Below, in pieces: positions 1 through 8,500 of a stretch of DNA of 23,081 nucleotides. The stretch spans positions 1-23,081 of the forward strand of contig JADGHA010000009.1 of the NCBI GenBank assembly GCA_019689695.1, read 5' to 3'. The DNA is from Micromonosporaceae bacterium. Its GTDB lineage: Bacteria; Actinomycetota; Actinomycetes; Mycobacteriales; Micromonosporaceae. The notes under the pieces were generated by a model. It did not search any database. It was not told the origin of the DNA and saw only the letters and a list, made by a program, of their open reading frames with translations. A program made the position numbers and the translations under genes. Position 1 is the stretch's first letter. Every line of letters starts with the position of its first letter.

Positions 1-256
1 GACCGGCCTCGCCGGCATCGGCACCGCCCTCATCCTCGGCATCGGCCTGCGCATCGCCGCAGCCACCGGCGCCACCCTGCTGGTCATGATGTGGTCCGCC
101 GTCCTACCCCCCGACAACAACCCCTTCATGGACGACCACCTCATCTACGCCCTCGTCCTGGTCGCCCTCGCCCTGACCAACGCCGGCAACACCCTCGGCC
201 TCGGCAAACCCTGGAGCGACATCCCCCTCGTCCACCACAACCCCTGGCTCAAGTAG
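1..256 (+). CDS. DoxX-like membrane protein, 3' end only
   Basis: The frame is open from base 2 to a TAG at 254-256; the start lies outside the window, leaving 84 codons. The visible protein has a glycine/alanine/leucine-rich membrane segment (about residues 1-35), then a short loop containing PPDNNPFMDDH, then a second hydrophobic helix (LIYALVLVALAL). It ends in a polar tail with GNTLGLGKPW. The loop followed by a final helix and a TxGxxxGLG-type end resembles the C-terminus of DoxX/DoxD-type proteins, small four-helix membrane proteins linked to quinone or thiol redox chemistry in some species. Family placement rests on this C-terminal pattern only. Its codons end in C even more often than those of its neighbours. 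A tandem repeat and a hairpin terminator follow directly. Confidence 0.65.
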   Translation, partial: TGLAGIGTALILGIGLRIAAATGATLLVMMWSAVLPPDNNPFMDDHLIYALVLVALALTNAGNTLGLGKPWSDIPLVHHNPWLK

Positions 257-285
257 CCACGCCAACCCCTGGCTCAAGCAGCCAT
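239..285. repeat. 25-bp tandem duplication at the DoxX gene end
   Basis: The block AACCCCTGGCTCAAG followed by TAGCCAC (239-260) recurs 25 bp later as AACCCCTGGCTCAAG followed by CAGCCAT (264-285). Only the stop-codon base and the last base differ. The first copy contains the stop codon (TAG); in the second the same triplet reads CAG. This looks like a recent slippage duplication of the gene's last codons. Confidence 0.85.
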
Positions 286-295
286 GCCAGACCGA

Positions 296-324
296 CCCCC
301 GGGGCGCGGGCCACGCCCCGGGGG
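296..324 (+). terminator. Strong GC hairpin terminator after the DoxX-like gene
   Basis: Perfect 11-bp inverted arms CCCCCGGGGCG (296-306) and CGCCCCGGGGG (314-324) enclose a 7-base loop. GGTTCGT follows rather than a full T-run, which is common for actinobacterial hairpin terminators. It lies 40 bp after the stop codon and before the next promoter. Confidence 0.7.
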
Positions 325-343
325 GTTCGTCGTGCCGCGGCTG

Positions 344-373
344 TTGACCGGAGCGCCGGTCGAACACTACCTT
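344..373 (+). promoter_or_regulatory. Candidate sigma-70-type promoter for the GH35 gene
   Basis: A TTGACC -35 element (344-349) and a TACCTT -10 element (368-373) are separated by 18 bp. Transcription would start near 380, about 67 bp upstream of the ATG at 447. The -10 element overlaps the palindrome at 371-388, as expected for a repressed promoter. Inferred from motif only. Confidence 0.5.
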
Positions 374-388
374 CGAAATTAATCGAAG
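371..388. promoter_or_regulatory. Palindromic operator candidate upstream of the GH35 gene
   Basis: CTTCGA (371-376) and TCGAAG (383-388) are perfect inverted arms around AATTAA, an AT-rich island in otherwise very GC-rich DNA. The site overlaps the proposed -10 and start point. LacI-family repressors often control actinobacterial glycosidase genes through palindromes centred on TCGA-like cores, so a sugar-responsive repressor is a reasonable guess. No regulator gene is adjacent. Confidence 0.5.
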
Positions 389-446
389 TGCACACAGCCG
401 AACAGGACCGCACAGCGTGGCGGCACCGACGTCCAGGAGGCTCGTG

Positions 447-3400
447 ATGCGTTCCCGTCTGGCAGGGCTGGGCACCTTCCGGCGCGCCGCGCGCCGCTGG
501 TCCCCGCTGTGGATCCTGACCATCCTGGTCGCGCTCGCACCCGCCGGCGCGGCCGCGCAGGCCGCGGCGCCGCCGGGCACCACAGCTTTGCCGCCGGGCA
601 CTACAGCCCCGCCCGGCACCCGGACGCATACCGTCACGTTCGACCACTACTCGCTGCTCATCGATGGCAGGCGCACATACCTGTGGTCCGGCGAGTTCCA
701 CTACTGGCGGCTGCCCAGCCCGGACCTGTGGCGCGACGTGCTGCAGAAGATGAAGGCGGCCGGGTTCAACGCGACCTCGATCTACTTCGACTGGGGATAC
801 CACTCGCCGAAGCCGGGCGTGTACGACTTCACCGGTGTCCGCGACGTGGACCGGCTGCTCGACATCGCCGCCGAGGTCGGCATCTACGTGATCGCCCGGC
901 CGGGCCCGTACATCAACGCGGAGACCGACGCCGGCGGCTTCCCCGGCTGGCTGGTGACGCAGCAGGGCCGGGCGCGCAGCAGCGCCGCGGACTTCCAGGC
1001 CGCCAGCGACGAGTGGCTGCACCACATCGACCCGATCATCGCCCGGCACCAGCTCACCAACGGCACCGGCACGGTGATCCTTTACCAGATCGAGAACGAG
1101 TACGGCTCCAACGGCGACCCCGCCTACATGGAGCACACCGAGCAGGTGGTACGCGAGGACGGCATCACCGTCCCGCTCACCCACAACTACTGCTGCGGGC
1201 CGTCGACGTGGGCGACCGGGCGGGGCGCGGTCGACATCCCCGGGCAGGACAGCTACCCGCAGGGCTTCAACTGCTCGAACCCGACCCGCTGGAACCCGGC
1301 CGGAACGCTGCCCCGGTTCCGCGACGACGCGCCGATCTTCACGCCGGAGTTCCAGGGTGGATCGTTCGACCCGTGGGGCGGTCCAGGGTACGACCGCTGC
1401 CGCCAGCTGACCGGTCCCGACTTCGAGAAGGTCTTCTACAAGAACAACATCGCCGGCGGGGCGACGATGCAGAGCTTCTACATGACCTACGGCGGCACGT
1501 CGTGGGGCTGGCTCGCCGACCCGCAGCAGGTCTACACCTCGTACGACTACGGCGCCCCGATCAAGGAGGACCGCGAGCTCACCACGAAGTACGACGAGGA
1601 CAAGCGGCTGGGCTACTTCGTCCAAACGGTCGCGCCGCTGACCAAGACCGAGGTCTTCGCGTCGGCGCCGCCGACCAACCCGTCCATCGTGGAGCAGGCG
1701 CGCATCAACCCTGACGACCACACCCAGTTCCTCGAGCTGCAGCACGCCGACACCACCTCGACGGCGAGGGACCAGACCCACATCGCGGTCGACCTGGGCG
1801 CCCGGTCCAGCTACACCTACGACGACCGCGACCCGGCGCTGCAGTACACCGGGGCCTGGTCACACGTGGGCGCGGAGCAGAGTTACACGGCAGGTGACTA
1901 CCTGCGGACGGAGTCGTTCAGCGACGCCGCGGGCGACAGCGTGACCGTGTCGTTCACCGGCACCTCGGTGCGGTGGGTGTCCTCGAAGGACGCCAACCAC
2001 GGGATCGCCGACGTCTACCTCGACGGCGTCAAGGTGGCGACGGTCGACGGGTACGGGCCGTCGAAGGTCTACCAGCAGGTGTTCTACGCCGCGGACGGCC
2101 TGCCGGACGGCCCGCACACGCTGACCATCACGGCGACCGGCACCCGCAACCCGGCGGCCACCGGCACCTTCGTCGTGGTCGACGCCATCGACGTGCCACC
2201 GCCCGGGTCGACGTTCTACCCGAGCGTGCCGCAGCAGCCGGGCACGGCGATCACGCTCGACGGCCGGGACGCGAAGCTGCTCGTCGCCAACTACGCGATG
2301 GGAGACCAGCGGCTGGTCTACTCGACCTCGGAGATCATGACGCACGCGCGCATCGGCTCCCGGGACGTGGCACTGCTGTACGGCCGTGACGGCCAGGACG
2401 GTGAGACCGTCCTGCGCTACCCGGCCGAGCCGCAGGTGCGTGTGCTCGCCGGCCAGGTGCAGTCCACGTGGGACGCCGACCGGCATGACCTGCGCCTCAA
2501 CTACACCCACCAGGGCCTGGCCGAGGTGCTCGTGACCCCGCACGGCGGCACCCCGCTGTTGCTCCTGCTCGCCACCGACGAGGTGGCTGCGCAGTTCTGG
2601 CGCCAGGACACCACTTCCGGCCCGGTCCTGGTCCGCGGCCCGTACCTGGTCCGCACCGCCGGGTACGCCCGCGGCACGCTGGCCCTGACGGGCGACACCG
2701 CGCAGCCGACGCCCGTGTCCGTGTTCGCCGCCGCACCGGTCACCTCGCTGCAGTGGAACGGCAAGCGGGTCGCCGCCAAGCAGGTGGCCGACGGCTCGCT
2801 CGCCGCCACGCTGCCGGGGCCGGCACCGGTGACGCTGCCGGCGCTGCAGCACTGGCGCTACCGGGCGGAGACCAACGAGGCCGACCCGGCGTTCGACGAC
2901 GGGCGCTGGCGGCTGGCGACCAACACGACCACCAACAACCCAACCGCGCCGGCCGCGCCCCCGGTGCTCTACACCGACGAGTACGGCTTCCACCACGGCG
3001 ACGTCTGGTACCGCGGCCACTTCCGCGGCCACGGCGACGAGACCGGTGTCACCCTCACCGCCATCACCGGCCGGGCCGGGGTGTACGCCGTCTGGCTCAA
3101 CGGCCAGTACCTGGGCAGCAGCGACAGCGGCACGCACCGCTTCGAGTTCCCGCCCGGCAGTGTCCGCGCCGGGAGCGACAATGTGCTGGCCGTGCTGGTC
3201 GAGAACATGGGCCACAACGAGGACTTCAACGCCGACGACTCGCACAAGCAGCCACGCGGGCTGACCTCGGCCGCGATCATCGGCTCCAGCGCACAGATCA
3301 CCTGGCGGATCCAGGGCAGCCTGGGCGGTGAGGACCTGGTCGACCCGGTGCGCGGCCCGATGAACGTCGGTGGCCTCTACGGCGAGCGCAACGGTTGGCA

Positions 3401-4604
3401 CCTGCCCGGCTACCCGGACTCCGGATGGTCGACGGTGGCGCTCCCCCACTCGGACACCACACCTGGTGTCGCCTGGTACCGCACGACGGTCGCGCTCGAC
3501 CTGCCGAAGGGCCGGGACATCCCGATCGGCATCAAGATCAGCGACGACCCGGCGCGGCACTACCGGGCGCTGATCTTCGTCAACGGCTGGCAGGTCGGAC
3601 GCTACCTCAACGATGTCGGCCCGCAGCGGTCGTTCCCGGTGCCCACCGGCATCCTGCGGCCCAACGGCACCAACACGATCGCGATCGCGGTGTGGAGCCT
3701 CGACGGCACCACCGGCGGGCTGGGCCAGGTCAGTTTGGAGGCGTACGCCAACCTCGCATCGAGCCTGACAGTGTCGGACGTCCCCTCACCACGCTACGAC
3801 CCGCACACCTACCAGACCGCACCGTCCACAGCGGACGTCGTGGTGGCCGCGCCCGACGTCATCGCCCGCGGGCAGAGCGGCACGGTGACGGTCACCTTCA
3901 GCAACCCCGCCAACCGGCCACCCGCCGAGTCGGTCGCGCTGCGGCTGGCGGTGCCGGACGGCTGGACCGCCGCCCCGGCGGACACCACGGCCACGTACGA
4001 CAGGGTCCAGCCCGGCCGGTCGGTGACCGCGACGTGGACCGTCACCGCACCGGCCGGCGACCAGCCGGCGGCGGCCATCTTCACCGCCACGGCGACGTAC
4101 CGGCAGGCCCACCGGCCGGACGCCGCGGCGGGGGCGGCGACGGTACGGGTGCCGCCACCGGCGCCGACCGGCACGGTCTACGTCAGCGACCTCCCGTTCA
4201 CCTCCACCAATGGCTGGGGACCGGTCGAGCGGGACACCTCCAACGGGGAGAACCAGGCCGGTGACGGGCACCCGATCACGCTCAACGGGACGGTCTACGC
4301 CAAGGGCCTGGGCGTGCACGCCATCGGCGACGTCACCGTCTACCTCGGCGGTGCCTGCTCGCGGTTCACCGCCGTGGTCGGGGTGGACGACGAGGTCGGC
4401 GGTGGTGGCTCGGTGACCTTCACGGTCCTCGCCGACGGCGAGCCGGTGGCCGCGACTCCGGTGCTCACCGGCAACTCGGCGTCGGTGCCCATCGACGCCG
4501 ACCTCACCGGAGCACAGCAGCTCGACCTGGTCATCGGCGACGGCGGCAACGGCAACGGCAGCGACCACGGCGACTGGGCCGACGCCAAGCTCGTCTGCGA
4601 CTGA
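447..4604 (+). CDS. Secreted multidomain GH35 beta-galactosidase
   Basis: The 1385-residue protein is predicted to hydrolyse terminal beta-galactosides outside the cell. The ATG at 447 is chosen because AGGAGG (435-440) lies 6 bases upstream; the GTG at 444 is too close, and an in-frame GTG at 417 would place this ribosome site inside the gene. A Sec-type signal (Arg-rich start, hydrophobic WILTILVALAPAGAAA, then AQA) is followed by a PPGTT-repeat linker. The GH35 barrel (about 60-390) carries IENEYG with acid/base Glu218 and FTPEFQGG with nucleophile Glu301. A second domain containing LNGRD-like LDGRDAKLLVANY is interrupted by a jelly-roll-like module (about 454-590). Jelly-roll beta-galactosidase domains follow, then a NEW3-like domain (about 1129-1225) and a C-terminal NPCBM domain (about 1242-1385, GLGVHA motif). 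It is longer than typical fungal GH35 enzymes (about 1000 residues). Substrate is unproven; plant galactans are likely. Confidence 0.9.
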   Translation: MRSRLAGLGTFRRAARRWSPLWILTILVALAPAGAAAQAAAPPGTTALPPGTTAPPGTRTHTVTFDHYSLLIDGRRTYLWSGEFHYWRLPSPDLWRDVLQKMKAAGFNATSIYFDWGYHSPKPGVYDFTGVRDVDRLLDIAAEVGIYVIARPGPYINAETDAGGFPGWLVTQQGRARSSAADFQAASDEWLHHIDPIIARHQLTNGTGTVILYQIENEYGSNGDPAYMEHTEQVVREDGITVPLTHNYCCGPSTWATGRGAVDIPGQDSYPQGFNCSNPTRWNPAGTLPRFRDDAPIFTPEFQGGSFDPWGGPGYDRCRQLTGPDFEKVFYKNNIAGGATMQSFYMTYGGTSWGWLADPQQVYTSYDYGAPIKEDRELTTKYDEDKRLGYFVQTVAPLTKTEVFASAPPTNPSIVEQARINPDDHTQFLELQHADTTSTARDQTHIAVDLGARSSYTYDDRDPALQYTGAWSHVGAEQSYTAGDYLRTESFSDAAGDSVTVSFTGTSVRWVSSKDANHGIADVYLDGVKVATVDGYGPSKVYQQVFYAADGLPDGPHTLTITATGTRNPAATGTFVVVDAIDVPPPGSTFYPSVPQQPGTAITLDGRDAKLLVANYAMGDQRLVYSTSEIMTHARIGSRDVALLYGRDGQDGETVLRYPAEPQVRVLAGQVQSTWDADRHDLRLNYTHQGLAEVLVTPHGGTPLLLLLATDEVAAQFWRQDTTSGPVLVRGPYLVRTAGYARGTLALTGDTAQPTPVSVFAAAPVTSLQWNGKRVAAKQVADGSLAATLPGPAPVTLPALQHWRYRAETNEADPAFDDGRWRLATNTTTNNPTAPAAPPVLYTDEYGFHHGDVWYRGHFRGHGDETGVTLTAITGRAGVYAVWLNGQYLGSSDSGTHRFEFPPGSVRAGSDNVLAVLVENMGHNEDFNADDSHKQPRGLTSAAIIGSSAQITWRIQGSLGGEDLVDPVRGPMNVGGLYGERNGWHLPGYPDSGWSTVALPHSDTTPGVAWYRTTVALDLPKGRDIPIGIKISDDPARHYRALIFVNGWQVGRYLNDVGPQRSFPVPTGILRPNGTNTIAIAVWSLDGTTGGLGQVSLEAYANLASSLTVSDVPSPRYDPHTYQTAPSTADVVVAAPDVIARGQSGTVTVTFSNPANRPPAESVALRLAVPDGWTAAPADTTATYDRVQPGRSVTATWTVTAPAGDQPAAAIFTATATYRQAHRPDAAAGAATVRVPPPAPTGTVYVSDLPFTSTNGWGPVERDTSNGENQAGDGHPITLNGTVYAKGLGVHAIGDVTVYLGGACSRFTAVVGVDDEVGGGGSVTFTVLADGEPVAATPVLTGNSASVPIDADLTGAQQLDLVIGDGGNGNGSDHGDWADAKLVCD

Positions 4605-4711
4605 CCTGGCCGCGGCCGACGACCAGTTCCTGGCGCGCGCCCGCGTCGGCCCGGACAGCACGTGCTGGCCGCGGGCCGCGGCGGTCCCGCCACGCCCGGC
4701 GACCGTCAACG

Positions 4712-4738
4712 ATCGACGGCAGACCACTGCCGGGCGAT
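4712..4738 (+). terminator. Hairpin between the GH35 and phosphoesterase genes
   Basis: CGGCAG (4717-4722) and CTGCCG (4727-4732) flank a 4-base loop. The stem continues with ATCG (4712-4715) against CGAT (4735-4738) across a small internal bulge. It could end the GH35 transcript; there is no T-run. The same 175-bp gap also holds a 12-bp perfect palindrome, CAGCACGTGCTG, at 4656-4667. Confidence 0.4.
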
Positions 4739-4744
4739 TGGACC

Positions 4745-4773
4745 TCGATCGCGCCTACCCGGGCACATAGGGT
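4745..4773 (+). promoter_or_regulatory. Possible leaderless promoter of the metallophosphoesterase gene
   Basis: TAGGGT (4768-4773) fits the TANNNT -10 pattern and ends 6 bases before the ATG at 4780. TCGATC (4745-4750) sits 17 bp further upstream as a weak -35. No clear ribosome site is present. A -10 at this distance from the start codon is the signature of leaderless genes in actinobacteria. Inferred from motif only. Confidence 0.4.
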
Positions 4774-4779
4774 GCCGGC

Positions 4780-5517
4780 ATGCTGGTCATCGCGCACCTC
4801 AGTGACGTCCACGTGGATGGTGGCGAACGCAGTGCCGAGCGCACCGAACGCGTCGTCCGCTACCTTGCCGGGTTGCCAACCCCCGTCGACGTCGTGCTGG
4901 TCACCGGAGACATCGCCGACCATGGCGCGGAGGCGGAGTACAAACAGGCACGCGACCTCATCGATCTTTCGGTGCCGACGCTGTTCTGTCCCGGCAACCA
5001 CGACCGGCGCGAACCGTACCGCGAGGTGCTGCTGGGAGAAGCGCCAGAGGCCGGGCCGATCAACTCGGCGCACCGGGTCGGCGGAGCCCTGTTTGCCATG
5101 TGCGACTCAAGCGTGCCAGGCCGCAACGACGGGCTGCTGGCCGACGAGACGGTCGATTGGCTGGATGAGCAACTCTCCGCCGCCCCCGACCTGCCGGCCT
5201 TCGTCTGCTTCCATCACCCGCCCGTCGTCCTGGGCATCCCGTACGTCGACGGGATACGGCAGTTTTCCGAGGAGCGGTTGGCTGCCGTGGTTGCCCGGCA
5301 TCCGAACGTGGTGGCGCTGCTGTGCGGCCACGCGCACACCCCGGCGGCGAGCACGTTCGCCGGCCGGCCCCTGCTGGTGGCACCCGGGGTGGTGTCGACG
5401 ATCCGGTTGCCGTTCGAGACCGACACCATCGCGGACCTGACCTTGCCGCCGATGCTGGCCCTCCACATTCTCCATCCCGATGGTCGCCTGACCACGCACT
5501 ACCGCGTCGTGCCATAA
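4780..5517 (+). CDS. Calcineurin-like metallophosphoesterase, CpdA / Rv0805 type
   Basis: The 245-residue protein has the full set of class III cyclic nucleotide phosphodiesterase motifs: LSDVHVDG (DxH), VTGDIAD (GDxxD), CPGNHDRR (GNHD), CFHHPPV (HH) and LLCGHAHTP (GHxH). These bind two metal ions and hydrolyse phosphodiesters or phosphomonoesters. Length and motif spacing match CpdA/Rv0805-type enzymes, so cAMP or another small phosphodiester is the likely substrate; the family is promiscuous. It has no signal peptide and should be cytosolic. It lies 175 bp after the GH35 gene and ends 14 bp short of the convergent GH2 gene, so operon membership with GH35 is uncertain. A link to cAMP-type control of sugar use is conceivable but not shown. 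Confidence 0.85.
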   Translation: MLVIAHLSDVHVDGGERSAERTERVVRYLAGLPTPVDVVLVTGDIADHGAEAEYKQARDLIDLSVPTLFCPGNHDRREPYREVLLGEAPEAGPINSAHRVGGALFAMCDSSVPGRNDGLLADETVDWLDEQLSAAPDLPAFVCFHHPPVVLGIPYVDGIRQFSEERLAAVVARHPNVVALLCGHAHTPAASTFAGRPLLVAPGVVSTIRLPFETDTIADLTLPPMLALHILHPDGRLTTHYRVVP

Positions 5518-5531
5518 GACGCTGCGGCGGT

Positions 5532-8500
5532 TCAACCCACGGTCGGCCGGTCGCCGAGGGCCTGCAGCTCGGAGATCTGCACGAAGCCGTCCGGGGTTCC
5601 CGGGGCGGCGCTCGTGATGACCAGGCGGACCGCGGTCGTGGCGACCCTGTCGAAGGTGACCGTGGTCGGCGCCTCGGACTCGGTCGCCATCGCCACCGCC
5701 TGGTGGGCGGCCGGCACGAAGCGCCGCCCGTCCCAGTACTCCACCGACACTGACGCGGGCAACGTCCGCCCGGTGGCCAGCCGGAAGTACGCCACCAGGG
5801 TGTCCACCACCTGCGGATCGGACCAGGTGAGCGAGACCCAGTCGGACGGGCGGGCCAGGCTGAAGGAGGGCAGCAGGGCGGTCGCCGCCTTGTTGTAGCG
5901 GTTGGACCAGCCGTTCTCCTCCGGCAGCACGCCGTTGTTCAGTGCGGCCGGCACGGTCTGCGGTGAGCCGCTGAAGCTCGCCGACGGCGTCGCGGTCGCG
6001 GCCAGGTTCTGGCCGGGGGTGTACGCGTCCGACACGGTCACCTCGACCGCGGTGGTGAGCGGCGTCCCGACGAGGCGGCCGTGGAGAGTGAAGGTGCCGG
6101 GCGCGGAGAGCACGCCGGGCGGCACCGGGTCCCAGGTGACGGTGATGTAGTCGGTCACACCGTCGGTGAAGGCCACTCTGGCCTTCCCCGGCAGGTAGGG
6201 CGCGACGCCGACCGGGACCGATGTGGCGAACTGCTGGACGTCGGCGACCCGGTACGGCGTGACGTGCGCGACCACATGCCCGCCGTGCGGGCCCATCACC
6301 ACACCCTTCACGTCGTACGGCCGCTCCGCCTTCGTGTCGGGCTTGGCCCACCTCACCCGCTCCTGCCTGGTGGTCCCGTCGCTGAGGACGACGGTGACCG
6401 TCCGGGGCAGGTCGGGGGTAACACCGACCGGCGTGCGGACCGACGGCTCGACGGTGCCGACCGGGTACGCCTGGCGGCCGTGCCCGGCGACCGCGCCGTG
6501 CCCGGACCGGGACCCGGTGGCCGTGTCGAAGACGGTGGTCGTCGCCGGCAGCAGCCCGTCGGCGGTCGCGGTGATGACGATCGGCCCCGGATCCTCGTCG
6601 GACCGGATGATCGCCAACGCCTTGCCGTTGAAGGCGGAGCGCTGCGGTGCGTGGTAGCTCTCCGCGCTCTCCTGCCGTCCGTTGTCGACACCGGCGAGCG
6701 TCCCGCCCTCGACGTGGAACCGGATGAGGTCGTCGGCGGAGGGGACGACCACGCCGTGCGCGTCCACCACCTCCACCGTGACGAACGACAGCGACCTGCC
6801 GTCCGCGGCGATGACGTGGCGGTCGGGCGTCAGCCGGATCGCGTGCGGCTCGCCGGCGGTGCGCACCACGTCGGTCGCCACGGTGACGCCATTCCGGCGG
6901 GCCACCGCCCTCAGCTCGCCGGGCTCGAACGGCACGGTCCAGGTCAGGTGCAGCTTTCCGGAGCTGCCGTTCGGGCTGGTGTAGCTGCCGGAGGGGAAGG
7001 TCTTGTCGTCTCCGGTCGGCTCGGTCGTCTCCAGGTACTCCGTGCCGAACGTGGTGGTCTTGTGGTCGTACCGCTTCACGCCGAGCGACCGCCCGTTGAG
7101 GAACAGCTCCACGGTGTCGACGTTCGCGTACGCCCAGACCGTGACCGGCTCCCCCGGCTGGTGGTCGGTCCAGTTCATCGGCACCAGGTGAACCATGGGC
7201 TCGGTCGTCCACTGGCTGGCGAAGGCGTAGTACAGGTCCTTCGGGAAGCCGGCGGTGTCGACGGCACCGAAGAACGCCGACTTGACCGGGAACTGGCCGT
7301 TGTACGGGGTCGGCTCGCCGATGTAGTCGAACCCGGACCAGAGGAACTCACCGGTGAAGAACTTGCGGTCGCGATCCTTCTTCAGCCCGTACTCGCCGGG
7401 CATCGTCCAGGACGCCATGTTGTTGTCGTAGCTGGACACCAGCCGATGGCCCGGGGTGTAGTCCTCGCCGGTGTTGAGCTGGTCGGGCCACTGGTAGATG
7501 CCGCGCGCCGAGGTCGACGAGGACGACTCCGACTCGAAGAAGAAGGTGTCCGGGTAGAGCGCGTGCAGGGCGTCCACCGACTGCGCCGTGTTGTAGTTGA
7601 GGCCGACCCCGTCCAGCAGCTGGGCGATCTGCCCGTTCACCGACGTCGGGCTCGGCGGGGTGCGGTAGCTGTCACTGCCCCAGACCACCGGGCGGGTGGT
7701 GTCGATCGACTTGATGTCCGCGACCAGCCGCTGGGCATCGGCCAGCGTCTGCCCCCGGATCTCGTTGCCGATCGACCACATGACGACCGCCGGCGAGTTC
7801 TTGTAGGCGTTGACCATCTCCATGATGTCCACATCGGACCACAGCAGCCCGTCCGTGCCGGGCGCCGGCAGCTCGAACCAGTCGCCGTAGTCGTTGGCCG
7901 TCTTGTTGTTGCGCCAGGTGTCGAACGCCTCGACCATGACCATGATGCCCAGCTGCTCGCAGACGTCGATGACCTCGGGGGCCGGCGGGTTGTGCGCAGT
8001 GCGCAGGGCGTTGACGCCCATCCGCTTCATGATGGACATCTGCCGCCAGATCGCGTCCCGGTTCACCGCCGCGCCGAGGGCGCCGAGGTCGTGGTGCAGG
8101 TCCACACCGTGGATCTTGATGTACTCGCCGTTGAGGAACATCCCCTCGGCCGGATCGATCTCCACCCACCGGACGCCGAACGGCGTGGTCACGTCGTCGA
8201 CCTGCCGGCCCCGCACGGACAGGCTCGTCTCCAGGGTGTAGCGGTACGGAGAGTCCACCGACCACAGCCGGGGGTGCCACAGCCGGATCGTCGCCGTGCC
8301 GGTCGCCGTGCCCGGCGCGACATCCACGGTGGACCAGTTTGTGGCGACCACGCGCCCGGAGGCGTCCCGGACGTGGTACGCGATCCGCGCCACCACGGCC
8401 TGATCACTCTCGTTGGCCACCCGGGTCGACACGTGGAGGTCCGCGTACCCGCGGCCGATGGTGGTCGCCACGTCCGGGGTCGTCACGAAGGTGCCGAAGC

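Noticed and set aside
249..1781. 510-codon minus-strand frame overlapping the GH35 gene start
   Set aside because: It crosses the terminator, promoter and GH35 signal region and has no recognisable domain.
4671..4690. GGGCC and GTCCC arms upstream of the metallophosphoesterase as a DosR-like site
   Set aside because: The spacer is 6 bases, which breaks the 5-4-5 geometry, and flanks do not match.
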